Assembly (NCBI GenBank): GCA_964553105.1
Contig: CAZKJO010000004.1
Location: 1 to 64,000, forward strand
Length of the DNA stretch: 64,000 nt
Direction of reading: 5' to 3'
Origin: Profundicola sp964553105
GTDB lineage: Bacteria; Bacteroidota; Bacteroidia; Flavobacteriales; Weeksellaceae
The notes under the pieces: model-generated
The model's input: the letters and a program-made list of their open reading frames with translations, nothing else
Told to the model about the DNA's origin: nothing
The model's database searches: none
Shown here: piece by piece, positions 17,319 to 25,534 of the stretch
Layout of the letters: each line of letters opens with the position of its first letter
Numbering within the stretch: position 1 is the first letter of the stretch
Position numbers and translations under genes: made by a program

Positions 17319-17630
17319 ATGGATATGATGAAAATGTTGGGACAACTACAAGAGTCTCAACGCAAAGTAGAAGAAGCTAAAAATAGAATGGCAAACGAGT
17401 TTTTAACTGAAGCAAGTTCTGATAAATTATTGACAGCTAAAGTTTCTAAAAATGGTAGAATCAAAGAGCTTAATATTGAAGATGAGCTTTTAGAAGATAA
17501 AGAGCAGTTGGTTGATTATTTAATTTTAACCTTAAACAAAGCCTTAGAAAAAGCTCAAAACGAATATGATTCTGAAGTAGAGAACGTAGCAAAACAAGGT
17601 ATGCCTAAAATTCCGGGAATGGGCTTTTAA
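17319..17630 (+). CDS. ybaB: YbaB/EbfC nucleoid-associated protein
   Basis: A protein of 103 residues with the family pattern: MDMMKMLGQLQESQRKVEEAKNRM helix, a central beta hairpin (LLTAKVSKNGRIKELNIEDELL) and a C-terminal helix (LILTLNKALEKAQNEYDSEVENV), ending in the MPKIPGMGF tail. It is a dimeric DNA-binding nucleoid protein. In many bacteria it accompanies dnaX and recR. Here neither is adjacent. A strong terminator follows. Confidence 0.92.
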   Translation: MDMMKMLGQLQESQRKVEEAKNRMANEFLTEASSDKLLTAKVSKNGRIKELNIEDELLEDKEQLVDYLILTLNKALEKAQNEYDSEVENVAKQGMPKIPGMGF

Positions 17631-17665
17631 AATTTAATTTCTCTATTCAATATTAAATTTATATA

Positions 17666-17709
17666 AAAACCCGTAAATGTGCATTAAACAAATATTTACG
17701 GGTTTTTTT
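17666..17709. terminator. Terminator after ybaB
   Basis: A perfect 13-bp stem (AAAACCCGTAAAT / ATTTACGGGTTTT) with a 15-base loop and a T-run on the plus strand. The A-run on the left also makes it usable for the rhomboid gene coming from the other side. Confidence 0.88.
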
Positions 17710-17809
17710 NNNNNNNNNNNNNNNNNNNNNNNNNNNNNNNNNNNNNNNNNNNNNNNNNNNNNNNNNNNNNNNNNNNNNNNNNNNNNNNNNNNNNNNNNNN
17801 NNNNNNNNN
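17710..17809. other. Assembly gap (100 N)
   Basis: Exactly 100 N. It hides the C-terminal end of the rhomboid gene; the ybaB terminator abuts its left edge. Confidence 0.95.
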
Positions 17810-18312
17810 TTGGTGTAAACAATCACTTCCTCTGGGAAAATCCCCCACAGCATTCCTCCGTATAAAAATACCACGATAAGCGATACGGCAATCAACGGAA
17901 GAGATTTACGAATGATTCCACTCGCAAAAACAAAAAACGCCAACATATAGACAATTCCACTTGCCCCAATATGGCATCCGATATGATTGTCTGACGGGAG
18001 TATACCTAAATCTGCGAATAGCCAAACCATAGCTCCCGTGAGCACCCAACCCACCGTGAACAGCAAATAAGCAACTTTTCTATAAAAGCTAAACACCATA
18101 AAACCCAACACAAGAATAGGCGCAGCATTATTGAAAAGGTGTTCCCAGCTAGAGTGGAAAAGTGGAGCTAATAATATTCCTTTGATACCAATTTCATATC
18201 TCGGAATGATGCCATAACAGCCTGTAATGTTCATTAAATGAATAATAATCATTATGATTACTAAGCCGATAGGCACGAATATAGCCTCCTTATTAATACT
18301 TTGATTTTTCAA
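17810..18312 (-). CDS. Rhomboid family intramembrane serine protease, C-terminus in gap
   Basis: A partial frame of about 167 residues. There is no in-frame ATG before the first helix, so TTG at 18312 is the likely start. Rhomboid marks are the loop/helix-2 motif HSSWEHLFNNAAP near residue 53, with its conserved HxxWEHLFNN pattern, and the nucleophile motif GASGIVY in helix 4. About six hydrophobic helices are visible. The catalytic histidine expected in helix 6 would lie in or just before the gap. The bases left of the gap are terminator, not coding, so the stop is inside the N run. Acts in the inner membrane; substrate unknown. Confidence 0.85.
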
Positions 18313-18388
18313 AAATCTTTATTTGGTTAGCCATATTCACAATCCGTTCCACAAGATTTTAACTGACAAACTTGCCGAAAGGAATCTT

Positions 18389-19387
18389 TTAAGACTGGAA
18401 AAGGAATTTAATCAAAATAGGTATAAAATGTTTTAATTTCTCCGGTTTATGTCCAATTTTAATATTTGCTAAGGCAATTTTGTGCTGAATCTTGAGATGT
18501 CTATAAACTTCTTTATACGCATCGATTAGACTATAGTTCTCATCAAAAACATGAGTAGCTTCAGAATTAGAGCCATTTATCTCTAGAATTTTAAAGTTTC
18601 CTTGTTCCAACTCATCTAAACTAGGTGTTTTAATATCTACACGTCCAAAATAAAAGCCATCTATTGGTTTTAAAACCTCATTTAATTTCTGTTCGAGTAT
18701 AGGTGAATTTAAATTACTTCCATCATAGAAATAGGTTCCTCTATTATGGTTTCCAATTTCTTCTAAAATTATTTTCTCACCTTCTGGAAGAACTAATTCT
18801 TGCTTGTCATGAAACTTCATGTACAGGTAAGATTTATTAAAATATGCTCTCGAATCAGATTCAATAAACTCTCTTAAACTTGTTTTACCATCTCCTACAA
18901 AATGCAGAAATTTCTTGGCTGTAATTGAGATGATTTTACCTTGATCCTCATAAGGGAATCTTGCATAAAATAAACCTAGCTCTAATGGAAAATCAATATA
19001 TTCTTGAAAAAGTATATCTTTTAAGTTATACTTTAAGTATGAATCCAATTGTTTTTGATTTTCAATGATATCTACATGTTTTCCTCTTTCACCATAATTG
19101 GGTTTAGCAATAAATGGAAAGTCAAATTTAATTTTGAATTGTTCTCTGCTATTTTGATCTAAAAACTGATGTTTAGGTCGGTTTTTTAAAGGAATTTGTT
19201 CTTGTAGATTAAACTTAGAATAATTGAATAAACCACCATGTTCTATCCCTGGATTAGTAGAAGTAAAGTACAACAAACTTCTAGCTCTTAAACTCATCCA
19301 CAAATAAACTGGAATCATCGGAATGTAAAACACCCAAAATGACCAATATTCATAATGTGTGATCTTTTTTATTTCGTGTTTAATCAT
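18389..19387 (-). CDS. ATP-grasp ligase-like protein with membrane-associated N-terminus
   Basis: A protein of 332 residues. Residues ~13-36 form an aromatic hydrophobic segment (YWSFWVFYIPMIPVYLWMSL), suggesting a membrane anchor or re-entrant helix. From about 85 on an ATP-grasp fold is visible: FPFIAKPNYGERGKHVDII (nucleotide-binding lysine and glycine-rich loop), ILFQEYIDFPLELGLFYARF and the metal-binding end GNFKILEINGSNSEATHV. ATP-grasp enzymes join a carboxylate to an amine or thiol through an acyl-phosphate. The closest general look is the D-Ala-D-Ala-ligase-like group. Its start overlaps the DinB-like gene by 4 bases (ATGA), so the two are translated as a pair. The substrate is unknown. 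Confidence 0.82.
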   Translation of the reverse strand: MIKHEIKKITHYEYWSFWVFYIPMIPVYLWMSLRARSLLYFTSTNPGIEHGGLFNYSKFNLQEQIPLKNRPKHQFLDQNSREQFKIKFDFPFIAKPNYGERGKHVDIIENQKQLDSYLKYNLKDILFQEYIDFPLELGLFYARFPYEDQGKIISITAKKFLHFVGDGKTSLREFIESDSRAYFNKSYLYMKFHDKQELVLPEGEKIILEEIGNHNRGTYFYDGSNLNSPILEQKLNEVLKPIDGFYFGRVDIKTPSLDELEQGNFKILEINGSNSEATHVFDENYSLIDAYKEVYRHLKIQHKIALANIKIGHKPEKLKHFIPILIKFLFQS

Positions 19388-19872
19388 GAATTCTGTGGAT
19401 TTGGAGTAGAATAAGCGACACCTAGTTCTTGTAGACTGTTGAAGTCAGGATTGAGATTGGAAACACCAATCCGAATGCTTGCCAAATGATGTGTGGTATG
19501 CTCTAGCAAATATAAGAGCTCCCTCGAAACAGAGGTTTTCAGATAGCGCTCTTCATTTAAAATACAAACCTTAAAATGAAGCTCTTTGTTTTCTAAATTA
19601 GAATTTAGTTGTTCGATGATCTCTTTTATAACAAAGAGAGCTTCATCTTTACAGGTTTCTATTTTGGTATTTCTATTTCTTTGGTCATAGCACAGATTCA
19701 GGCTTTCATAAGCCTTTAAAAATAACTGATAAAACTCAATGATGTGGCGTGTATGTTTGCCAATCGTACTATTAAAAACTCTTTCCATAGGAGTGCTATA
19801 CTCATCTTCACTTAATTGATTTAGCAAATCGCTCAAATCCTCTAGTTGTTTAATAGCAAATTTTTGCAGCAT
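19384..19872 (-). CDS. DinB-like four-helix protein
   Basis: A protein of 162 residues, all helical. Histidines at about 40 and 43 (GKHTRHIIEF) and at 125, 128 and 129 (LLEHTTHHLASIR) fit the DinB/YfiT metal-binding triad. DinB-family proteins are metal-dependent and include thiol transferases, but many are uncharacterised. It is the first gene of a coupled pair with the ATP-grasp protein and is divergent from an NRDE-family gene, with 44 bases between. The fold call is good; the catalysed reaction is unknown. Confidence 0.8.
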   Translation of the reverse strand: MLQKFAIKQLEDLSDLLNQLSEDEYSTPMERVFNSTIGKHTRHIIEFYQLFLKAYESLNLCYDQRNRNTKIETCKDEALFVIKEIIEQLNSNLENKELHFKVCILNEERYLKTSVSRELLYLLEHTTHHLASIRIGVSNLNPDFNSLQELGVAYSTPNPQNS

Positions 19873-19916
19873 ATATTCTCTTTGCTACAAAGATATAATT
19901 TTATGACATTTGCCCT

Positions 19917-20576
19917 ATGTGTATTCTCAGTATTATAAGAACCGACGAAAAGTTCGCGCTTACCCATAATAGGGATGAAGATGTGGGGCGTGTGACCTCA
20001 CCAACTTTAATTTCTAAAGTGATCAATAATCAGCCCGCTACATTTCCAGTGGATATTCAATCGCAAGGAACTTGGATTTTGACCTCACCAACTTGGTCTA
20101 CCGCCATTTTAAACGGAGGTTTTGAACTCCATCACAGGAAACCTCCTTATAAGCATAGTAGAGGGTTATTTCCCTATATGTTGCTCGCTTTTCCAAGTGC
20201 TCAAGATTATGTAAAAAGTTTAGATTTAAATCAAATCGAGCCTTTTACACAGGTCATGTATAATCATAAAACTAATGAATTGCACCGCCTTGTTTGGGAT
20301 GATATTGAAAAGCATCTATTTGAAATTCATGATGATACATTCGTGATAAGTTCATCTACATTATATAATGAGGATGAGAAAAAAATGCATAAAAGCGCCA
20401 TAAAGGCCTTGAATTCTATTTCATCTGACGAATTGGCATATTTGCATAAAAGCCTATCATGGCCATATAATCCCAAGATACCTACGCTAAAAACGACCTC
20501 TCAAGTACAAATAGTAGTAAATAACAAAAAAAAGAGAATGAAATTTATGAAGTTCGTAAATGATCAGACTTATTAA
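19917..20576 (+). CDS. NRDE (TANGO2-like) family protein
   Basis: A protein of 219 residues starting MCILSII, with the family motif NRDED (THNRDEDVGR) near residue 18 and TWILTSPTWSTAILNGGF. The NRDE family has a conserved Cys at position 2 and an Ntn-hydrolase-like arrangement. Human TANGO2 is its best-known member, yet the bacterial function is not known. It faces the DinB/ATP-grasp pair across a short divergent spacer, which suggests a shared promoter region. clpC follows after 88 bases with its own -7 box. Confidence 0.85.
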   Translation: MCILSIIRTDEKFALTHNRDEDVGRVTSPTLISKVINNQPATFPVDIQSQGTWILTSPTWSTAILNGGFELHHRKPPYKHSRGLFPYMLLAFPSAQDYVKSLDLNQIEPFTQVMYNHKTNELHRLVWDDIEKHLFEIHDDTFVISSSTLYNEDEKKMHKSAIKALNSISSDELAYLHKSLSWPYNPKIPTLKTTSQVQIVVNNKKKRMKFMKFVNDQTY

Positions 20577-20639
20577 TAAAATGTTGAAAGATTGTGTTTA
20601 TTCATGGCATAATTACTGCTTAATGTAGAGCAATACCAT

Positions 20640-20647
20640 TATATTTG
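20640..20647 (+). promoter_or_regulatory. -7 promoter element for clpC
   Basis: TATATTTG matches TAnnTTTG, 17 bases before the clpC ATG. No convincing -33 partner is seen. Confidence 0.45.
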
Positions 20648-20664
20648 TTAGAGAGAGATACATT

Positions 20665-23205
20665 ATGAACGATAATTTTTCACAAAGAGTAAAAGATGTC
20701 ATTGCGTACAGCAAAGAAGAAGCCTTGCGCTTAGGCCACGATAATATAGGCACTGAGCATTTGGTTTTGGGCATTTTGCGCGATGGCGAAGGAAAAGCCG
20801 TAAAACTTTTGAAGTCTTTAAACGTAGATTTACAAGAGGTAAGACAGAAAATAGAAGTTTTATCGCCGCCAAAAGAGAAAATTGATACAACCAATAAAAA
20901 TTTACAATTAACCAAACAAGCAGAAAGAGCTTTGAAGACGACCTTTTTAGAGGCCAAGTTATTTCATAGCCAATCTGTGAACACGGTTCATTTGCTGTTG
21001 TGTATTTTACGCAACGAAGGTGATCCGATTACCAAGCTAATCAATAAATTTGATGTGGATTACGATACCTTAAAAGATGAATTTAAATTTCATTATCAAG
21101 AGGATACAACGCCACAAAGTCCAAGTATGGATGCATCTTATTCGGAAGATGATGATACACCCAAACGTCCTGGTAGCGGAGGCGCAGGAAAAGGTGGAGC
21201 AGCAGGTGCACCCAAATCTAAAACACCAGTTTTAGATAACTTTGGTAGGGATTTAACCCAGTTGGCCCAAGAAGGAAAAATGGACCCTGTAGTAGGACGC
21301 GAAAAAGAAATCGAGAGAGTTTCTCAGATTTTGAGTAGGCGTAAGAAAAACAATCCATTGCTTATTGGTGAGCCAGGTGTAGGTAAATCAGCGATAGCAG
21401 AAGGTTTAGCCTTAAGAATTATCCAAAGAAAAGTTTCACGCGTTTTATATAACAAACGTGTGATTACGCTGGATTTGGCTAGTTTGGTGGCAGGAACTAA
21501 ATATCGTGGACAGTTTGAGGAGAGAATGAAAGCCATCATGAACGAACTTGAAAAGAATGATGATATCATCCTATTCATTGACGAGTTGCATACGATTGTT
21601 GGTGCAGGTGGAGCAACAGGAAGTTTAGATGCTTCTAATATGTTCAAACCAGCCTTGGCGCGTGGAGAAATCCAATGTGTGGGTGCTACTACTTTAGATG
21701 AGTATCGTCAATATATTGAAAAAGATGGAGCTTTAGAAAGACGTTTCCAGAAGGTAATGGTAGAACCTACATCGCCAGAAGAAACGCTTGAAATTTTAAA
21801 TCAAATTAAAGATAAATACGAAAATCACCATAACGTAACCTATACAGACGAAGCATTAGAAGCTTGTGTTAATCTTACGGCACGTTATATTACAGATAGA
21901 TATCTTCCAGACAAAGCGATTGATGCTTTAGACGAGGCGGGTTCTCGTGTGCATATTAAGAATATTAAAGTTCCACAAGAGATTTTAGACTTAGAAGCTA
22001 AACTTGAAGAAGTTAGAGAAGCTAAGGCTAAAGCTGTAAAAGGACAGAAATATGAAGAAGCTGCACGTTTGAGAGATGATGAAAAGCAAGTTGAAAGTGA
22101 TTTAAGCATTGAGCAAGACAAATGGCAAGCAGACGCTAAAGAGAATAGAGAAGAAGTTTCAGAAGAAAATGTTGCTGAAGTAGTTTCCATGATGAGCGGA
22201 ATTCCAGTGCATAGAGTTGCTGAAGGTGAAATGAAGAAACTTGCTCATATGGCGAAGTCGATGAAAACTAAGTTGATTGGACAAGATTCTGCTGTGGAGA
22301 AAGTTGTAAAAGCGATTCAACGAAATAGAGCAGGATTGAAAGATCCTATGAGACCCATTGGTTCGTTTATCTTCTTGGGTACAACAGGTGTGGGTAAAAC
22401 ACAGTTAGCAAAAGTTCTTGCAAAAGAATTATTTGATACCGAAGATGCATTGATTAGAATTGACATGTCTGAGTACATGGAAAAATTCGCGGTTTCAAGA
22501 TTAGTAGGAGCACCTCCGGGATATGTTGGATACGAAGAAGGCGGACAGTTAACAGAGCAGGTTAGAAGAAAACCATATTCAGTTGTATTGTTAGACGAGA
22601 TAGAAAAAGCGCATCCAGATGTGTTTAATATCTTGCTTCAAGTATTAGACGATGGTCATATCACCGATAGTTTAGGTCGTAAAGTTGACTTTAGAAATGC
22701 AATCATTGTGTTGACTTCTAATATTGGTACTAGACAATTAAAAGACTTTGGTGACGGAGTTGGGTTTGGAACATCGGCAAAATTAGGTTCTACAGACGAA
22801 AGAGCTAAATCAACGATTGAAAATGCACTGAAGAAAACATTCGCGCCAGAATTCTTAAACAGAATTGATGATGTAATTATCTTCAATGCACTTGAAAAAG
22901 AAGATATCTTAAAAATTATTGATATCGAATTGAACAAGCTATACGAAAGATTAGAAGCTTTAGGTTACTATCTAGACTTAACCGAGGAAGCTAAAAACTT
23001 TATCGCAGAGAAAGGTTATGATAAGAACTATGGTGCAAGACCTTTGAAGCGTGCAATCCAAAAGTATATTGAAGATCCAATGGCAGAGGAGATTATCAAC
23101 TCTGAAATTCACGAAGGTGATCGTTTACTATTAGAATTAAACGAGGCGAAAGATGGAATTAATATCTCTGTGAAACAGAAGTCCTCTGCGGAAGAAGAGA
23201 ATTAA
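20665..23205 (+). CDS. clpC: ATP-dependent Clp protease ATP-binding subunit ClpC
   Basis: A protein of 846 residues. Two Clp_N repeats (about 5-55 and 75-140) are followed by a glycine-rich linker. D1 AAA has Walker A GEPGVGKSAIAEGL and Walker B ILFIDELHTIVGAGG. A coiled UVR-type middle segment (AKAVKGQKYEEAARLRDDE) marks ClpC rather than ClpB. D2 AAA has GTTGVGKTQLAK and VLLDEIEKAHPDVFN, with ClpB_D2-small at the end. ClpC unfolds substrates and feeds them to ClpP, a cytoplasmic quality-control system. The usual full length is met. A terminator follows. clpP is not in the window. Confidence 0.97.
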   Translation: MNDNFSQRVKDVIAYSKEEALRLGHDNIGTEHLVLGILRDGEGKAVKLLKSLNVDLQEVRQKIEVLSPPKEKIDTTNKNLQLTKQAERALKTTFLEAKLFHSQSVNTVHLLLCILRNEGDPITKLINKFDVDYDTLKDEFKFHYQEDTTPQSPSMDASYSEDDDTPKRPGSGGAGKGGAAGAPKSKTPVLDNFGRDLTQLAQEGKMDPVVGREKEIERVSQILSRRKKNNPLLIGEPGVGKSAIAEGLALRIIQRKVSRVLYNKRVITLDLASLVAGTKYRGQFEERMKAIMNELEKNDDIILFIDELHTIVGAGGATGSLDASNMFKPALARGEIQCVGATTLDEYRQYIEKDGALERRFQKVMVEPTSPEETLEILNQIKDKYENHHNVTYTDEALEACVNLTARYITDRYLPDKAIDALDEAGSRVHIKNIKVPQEILDLEAKLEEVREAKAKAVKGQKYEEAARLRDDEKQVESDLSIEQDKWQADAKENREEVSEENVAEVVSMMSGIPVHRVAEGEMKKLAHMAKSMKTKLIGQDSAVEKVVKAIQRNRAGLKDPMRPIGSFIFLGTTGVGKTQLAKVLAKELFDTEDALIRIDMSEYMEKFAVSRLVGAPPGYVGYEEGGQLTEQVRRKPYSVVLLDEIEKAHPDVFNILLQVLDDGHITDSLGRKVDFRNAIIVLTSNIGTRQLKDFGDGVGFGTSAKLGSTDERAKSTIENALKKTFAPEFLNRIDDVIIFNALEKEDILKIIDIELNKLYERLEALGYYLDLTEEAKNFIAEKGYDKNYGARPLKRAIQKYIEDPMAEEIINSEIHEGDRLLLELNEAKDGINISVKQKSSAEEEN

Positions 23206-23227
23206 TTAAATTAATTTAAATAGTATT

Positions 23228-23260
23228 AAATCGGTTAGGAGCAATCTTAACCGATTTTTT
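23228..23260. terminator. Terminator between clpC and the convergent phosphoesterase gene
   Basis: A perfect 10-bp stem (AAATCGGTTA / TAACCGATTT) with a ten-base loop and a T-run on the plus strand. It abuts the stop codon of the convergent gene. Confidence 0.85.
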
Positions 23261-24087
23261 TATGACACCAATAAATCCTGCATAAAATCTCTATAATCAA
23301 AATCTGAAAGAGCAGTCGGTACTTCTTCGGTAACAAGAATTTCATCTTGCATGCTTTCATAAAGAAATAATTTCCATTCCCCTTGATTATATTCTAAAGC
23401 TGATAAACTCTCTATCCAATCTCCAGAATTTAAATACAAAGTAGAACCATTTTTGGTTTTAACTTCTCTCTTTTGTGGTTGATGAATATGACCACAGATT
23501 ACATAATCATAACCATTATCAATGGCCAGATTGGAAGCTGTAATCTCAAAATCAGAAATATATTTCACAGCATTCTTGACAGATGATTTGATTTTCTTGG
23601 CCAGGGAATATTTTTCTCTACCCATTTTTACCAAAGCCCAATTGGTAACAGTATTGATGCGAATTAAAGTATCATATCCCCAGCCGCCAAGTCTCGCTAA
23701 CCACTTAGAATGCTGAATGGAGGAGTCGAACACATCACCATGAAAGATCCATGCTTTTTTACCATCTAATTCTAGTACTACCTTATTGACTAGTGAAAAA
23801 TCCTTTAATTGGAAATCTGTAAACTTTCTCAATAATTCATCGTGATTTCCTGTAATATAAATTACTTCTGTACCTTCTGAAATAAAATTGCTTAACTTCT
23901 TTAGAACCTTATGATGGGATTCGGGGAAATAACTTTTCTTAAATTGCCACATATCTATGATGTCGCCATTTAATACTAAAGTTTTAGGGTCGATACTGTC
24001 TAAGTATTTCAGCAATTCGTTGGCTCGACATCCGTAAGTTCCTAAATGTAAGTCAGAAACTACTACTAATTCTACTTTTCTTTTCAT
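23260..24087 (-). CDS. Metallophosphoesterase, LpxH-like UDP-2,3-diacylglucosamine diphosphatase family
   Basis: A protein of 275 residues with the calcineurin-like metal motifs in order: SDLHLGTYG (about 10-18), LNGDIIDMW (about 39-47), TGNHDELL (about 79-86), FHGDVFD (about 113-119) and CGHIHQP (about 198-204). These match the LpxH/LpxG-like branch of UDP-2,3-diacylglucosamine hydrolases, which release lipid X in lipid A synthesis. Bacteroidota encode more than one member, so this may be the lipid A enzyme or a paralogue; I leave out the symbol. It is divergent from the Smr gene with 62 bases between. Confidence 0.85.
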   Translation of the reverse strand: MKRKVELVVVSDLHLGTYGCRANELLKYLDSIDPKTLVLNGDIIDMWQFKKSYFPESHHKVLKKLSNFISEGTEVIYITGNHDELLRKFTDFQLKDFSLVNKVVLELDGKKAWIFHGDVFDSSIQHSKWLARLGGWGYDTLIRINTVTNWALVKMGREKYSLAKKIKSSVKNAVKYISDFEITASNLAIDNGYDYVICGHIHQPQKREVKTKNGSTLYLNSGDWIESLSALEYNQGEWKLFLYESMQDEILVTEEVPTALSDFDYRDFMQDLLVS

Positions 24088-24124
24088 ATGTTTCTTGATG
24101 TGCTAATTTATCCATATTTTATTC

Positions 24125-24132
24125 TAAATTTG
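24125..24132 (+). promoter_or_regulatory. -7 promoter element for the Smr-domain gene
   Basis: TAAATTTG matches TAnnTTTG, 17 bases before the ATG at 24150. -33 is not evident. Confidence 0.45.
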
Positions 24133-24149
24133 AATAGATAGATTAAGTT

Positions 24150-24812
24150 ATGATTAAATATAAGATTGGCGACAAGGTTAAAGTTATTGACGATAACACC
24201 CATGGCATTATTAGAGAAATTAAGGAGAACGAAGTAATCATAGAAAGTGAAGATGGTTTTGATTTTACTTTTTACTTCCACGAAATTCTACCAGATATAG
24301 GAATGGAAGAGGAGATAGAGGAATCACGAACAGTGAGAGAGATAAAAAGGCCAATAAAAAAGAAAAATAAATCTACTAAGTTCAAAGAGTTTGAAACAAA
24401 AGGCGAGAAGGAAGATAGGCTTCATCAAGAAGAGCTTGAGAAACTGATTAATGAAAATTTTGCTAAAAACAGCGACATCTATCGTGAGAAGTTAGAAGCT
24501 AAGTATAAGAAAGAAATAAAGGTAAGCAAGAAAAGAAAAGGAACGTTTGTGCTTGATTTACATTACGGACAATTAGAAAATTATAGTTCGCAATTGCCAA
24601 CCTCACATATTCTTAAGCGTCAACTCAATGCTGCCATCAATGGAATCGAAAAGGCTAAGAATGAGAATTATAAGAAAGTCATTTTAATTCACGGCAAAGG
24701 AAAAGGTGTTTTGGAAGCTGAAGTTAAAAAGTACTTAGACAGTGAAAATTATACGCATTATGATGCGGATTTTAGGCAATATAAATTAGGAGCTACCGAG
24801 ATAGAATTATAA
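24150..24812 (+). CDS. Smr-domain protein (DUF2027-like N-terminus)
   Basis: A protein of 220 residues. The N-terminal ~50 residues are a small beta domain (YKIGDKVKVIDDNTHGIIREI). A charged Lys/Glu-rich helical linker runs from about 55 to 125. The C-terminal Smr domain has VLDLHYGQL (DLH motif near 137) and ILIHGKGKGVLEAEVKKYL (HGKGxG near 177). Smr domains act on nucleic acids as nicking endonucleases in MutS2-type proteins; free-standing versions in Bacteroidota are uncharacterised. No MutS part is present. Convergent with the small outer-membrane protein gene at 24865. Confidence 0.85.
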   Translation: MIKYKIGDKVKVIDDNTHGIIREIKENEVIIESEDGFDFTFYFHEILPDIGMEEEIEESRTVREIKRPIKKKNKSTKFKEFETKGEKEDRLHQEELEKLINENFAKNSDIYREKLEAKYKKEIKVSKKRKGTFVLDLHYGQLENYSSQLPTSHILKRQLNAAINGIEKAKNENYKKVILIHGKGKGVLEAEVKKYLDSENYTHYDADFRQYKLGATEIEL

Positions 24813-24815
24813 TAA

Positions 24816-24842
24816 AAAAGCCATTCAATTTGAATGACTTTA
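24816..24842. terminator. Probable terminator between the Smr and porin-like genes
   Basis: AAAGCCATTCAA pairs with TTGAATGACTTT apart from one mismatch, with A-rich left and T-rich right flanks, between converging genes. Confidence 0.55.
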
Positions 24843-24864
24843 TGTTTTAGGTCAGTATTTATAA

Positions 24865-25404
24865 TTAAAATCTCTTACCAATATTGATTCCCATATGAGG
24901 ATATGCTTCAATGTTATTGCTTGAGCCAAAATTCTTACCACCTCCAATATAGATAGATCCAATCCAGTTAGAAGTGTTTACATATTTGTAGCCAATTCCT
25001 AGTCCTAAACCAAAACCAATTTTATTATCTGATTCATATCTATTTGAACTTTCGTTATAGTTTTCATCGTTGATTCCTAAAATTCCAGCATTGGCTTCAA
25101 TAAAGAATTTTTTCCCGTAAATAGTTTCGTTGCCACTGTTCAAAAAGTACCAACGTGCAAACGGTACAACTTCAAAGTTTAAATCTGAACCTAATCCATT
25201 ATCACTGGCCGCGAAACCTGCACTCGCACCGAATCCAAAGTCAGGACTATTCAATCGCTCATAAGTTAGAGTAGGAAATTCTCCAAAGATTGAAATAGGA
25301 AGATTTATAGATATTTCATTTTGTTTTATATCTGAGCTCGATGGTTGTTCTTGAGCAAAGGCTAGGCAACTAAAAAAACTCAGACACAGTAATATTTTTT
25401 TCAT
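24865..25404 (-). CDS. Small outer-membrane beta-barrel protein
   Basis: A protein of 179 residues with a signal peptide (MKKILLCLSFFSCLAFAQ). The mature part is made of alternating strands with glycines and aromatic girdle residues (FGFGASAGFAASDNGLG, VPFARWYFLNSG, IGFGLGLGIGYKYV, IGSIYIGGGKNFGSS), ending in a typical ...GINIGKRF with terminal Phe, the outer-membrane insertion signal. It resembles small porin-like/OMP_b-brl proteins of eight or so strands. The function is unknown. Confidence 0.82.
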   Translation of the reverse strand: MKKILLCLSFFSCLAFAQEQPSSSDIKQNEISINLPISIFGEFPTLTYERLNSPDFGFGASAGFAASDNGLGSDLNFEVVPFARWYFLNSGNETIYGKKFFIEANAGILGINDENYNESSNRYESDNKIGFGLGLGIGYKYVNTSNWIGSIYIGGGKNFGSSNNIEAYPHMGINIGKRF

Positions 25405-25468
25405 TAGTTAAAATTTTATGCTATGTAAATATATTATTTTCAGAGCTATAAATACTATCTCAACAAAA

Positions 25469-25502
25469 AAAACCTTGAGGAAATCTAAATCTTCAAGGTT
25501 TT
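25469..25502. terminator. Terminator downstream of lpdA (minus strand)
   Basis: A perfect 10-bp stem (AAAACCTTGA / TCAAGGTTTT), loop of 14. The long A-run on its left is a T-run on the minus strand, so it ends lpdA transcription. Confidence 0.75.
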
Positions 25503-25534
25503 GTTTTATTGATAAATGCAGAAAAACTTATTTC

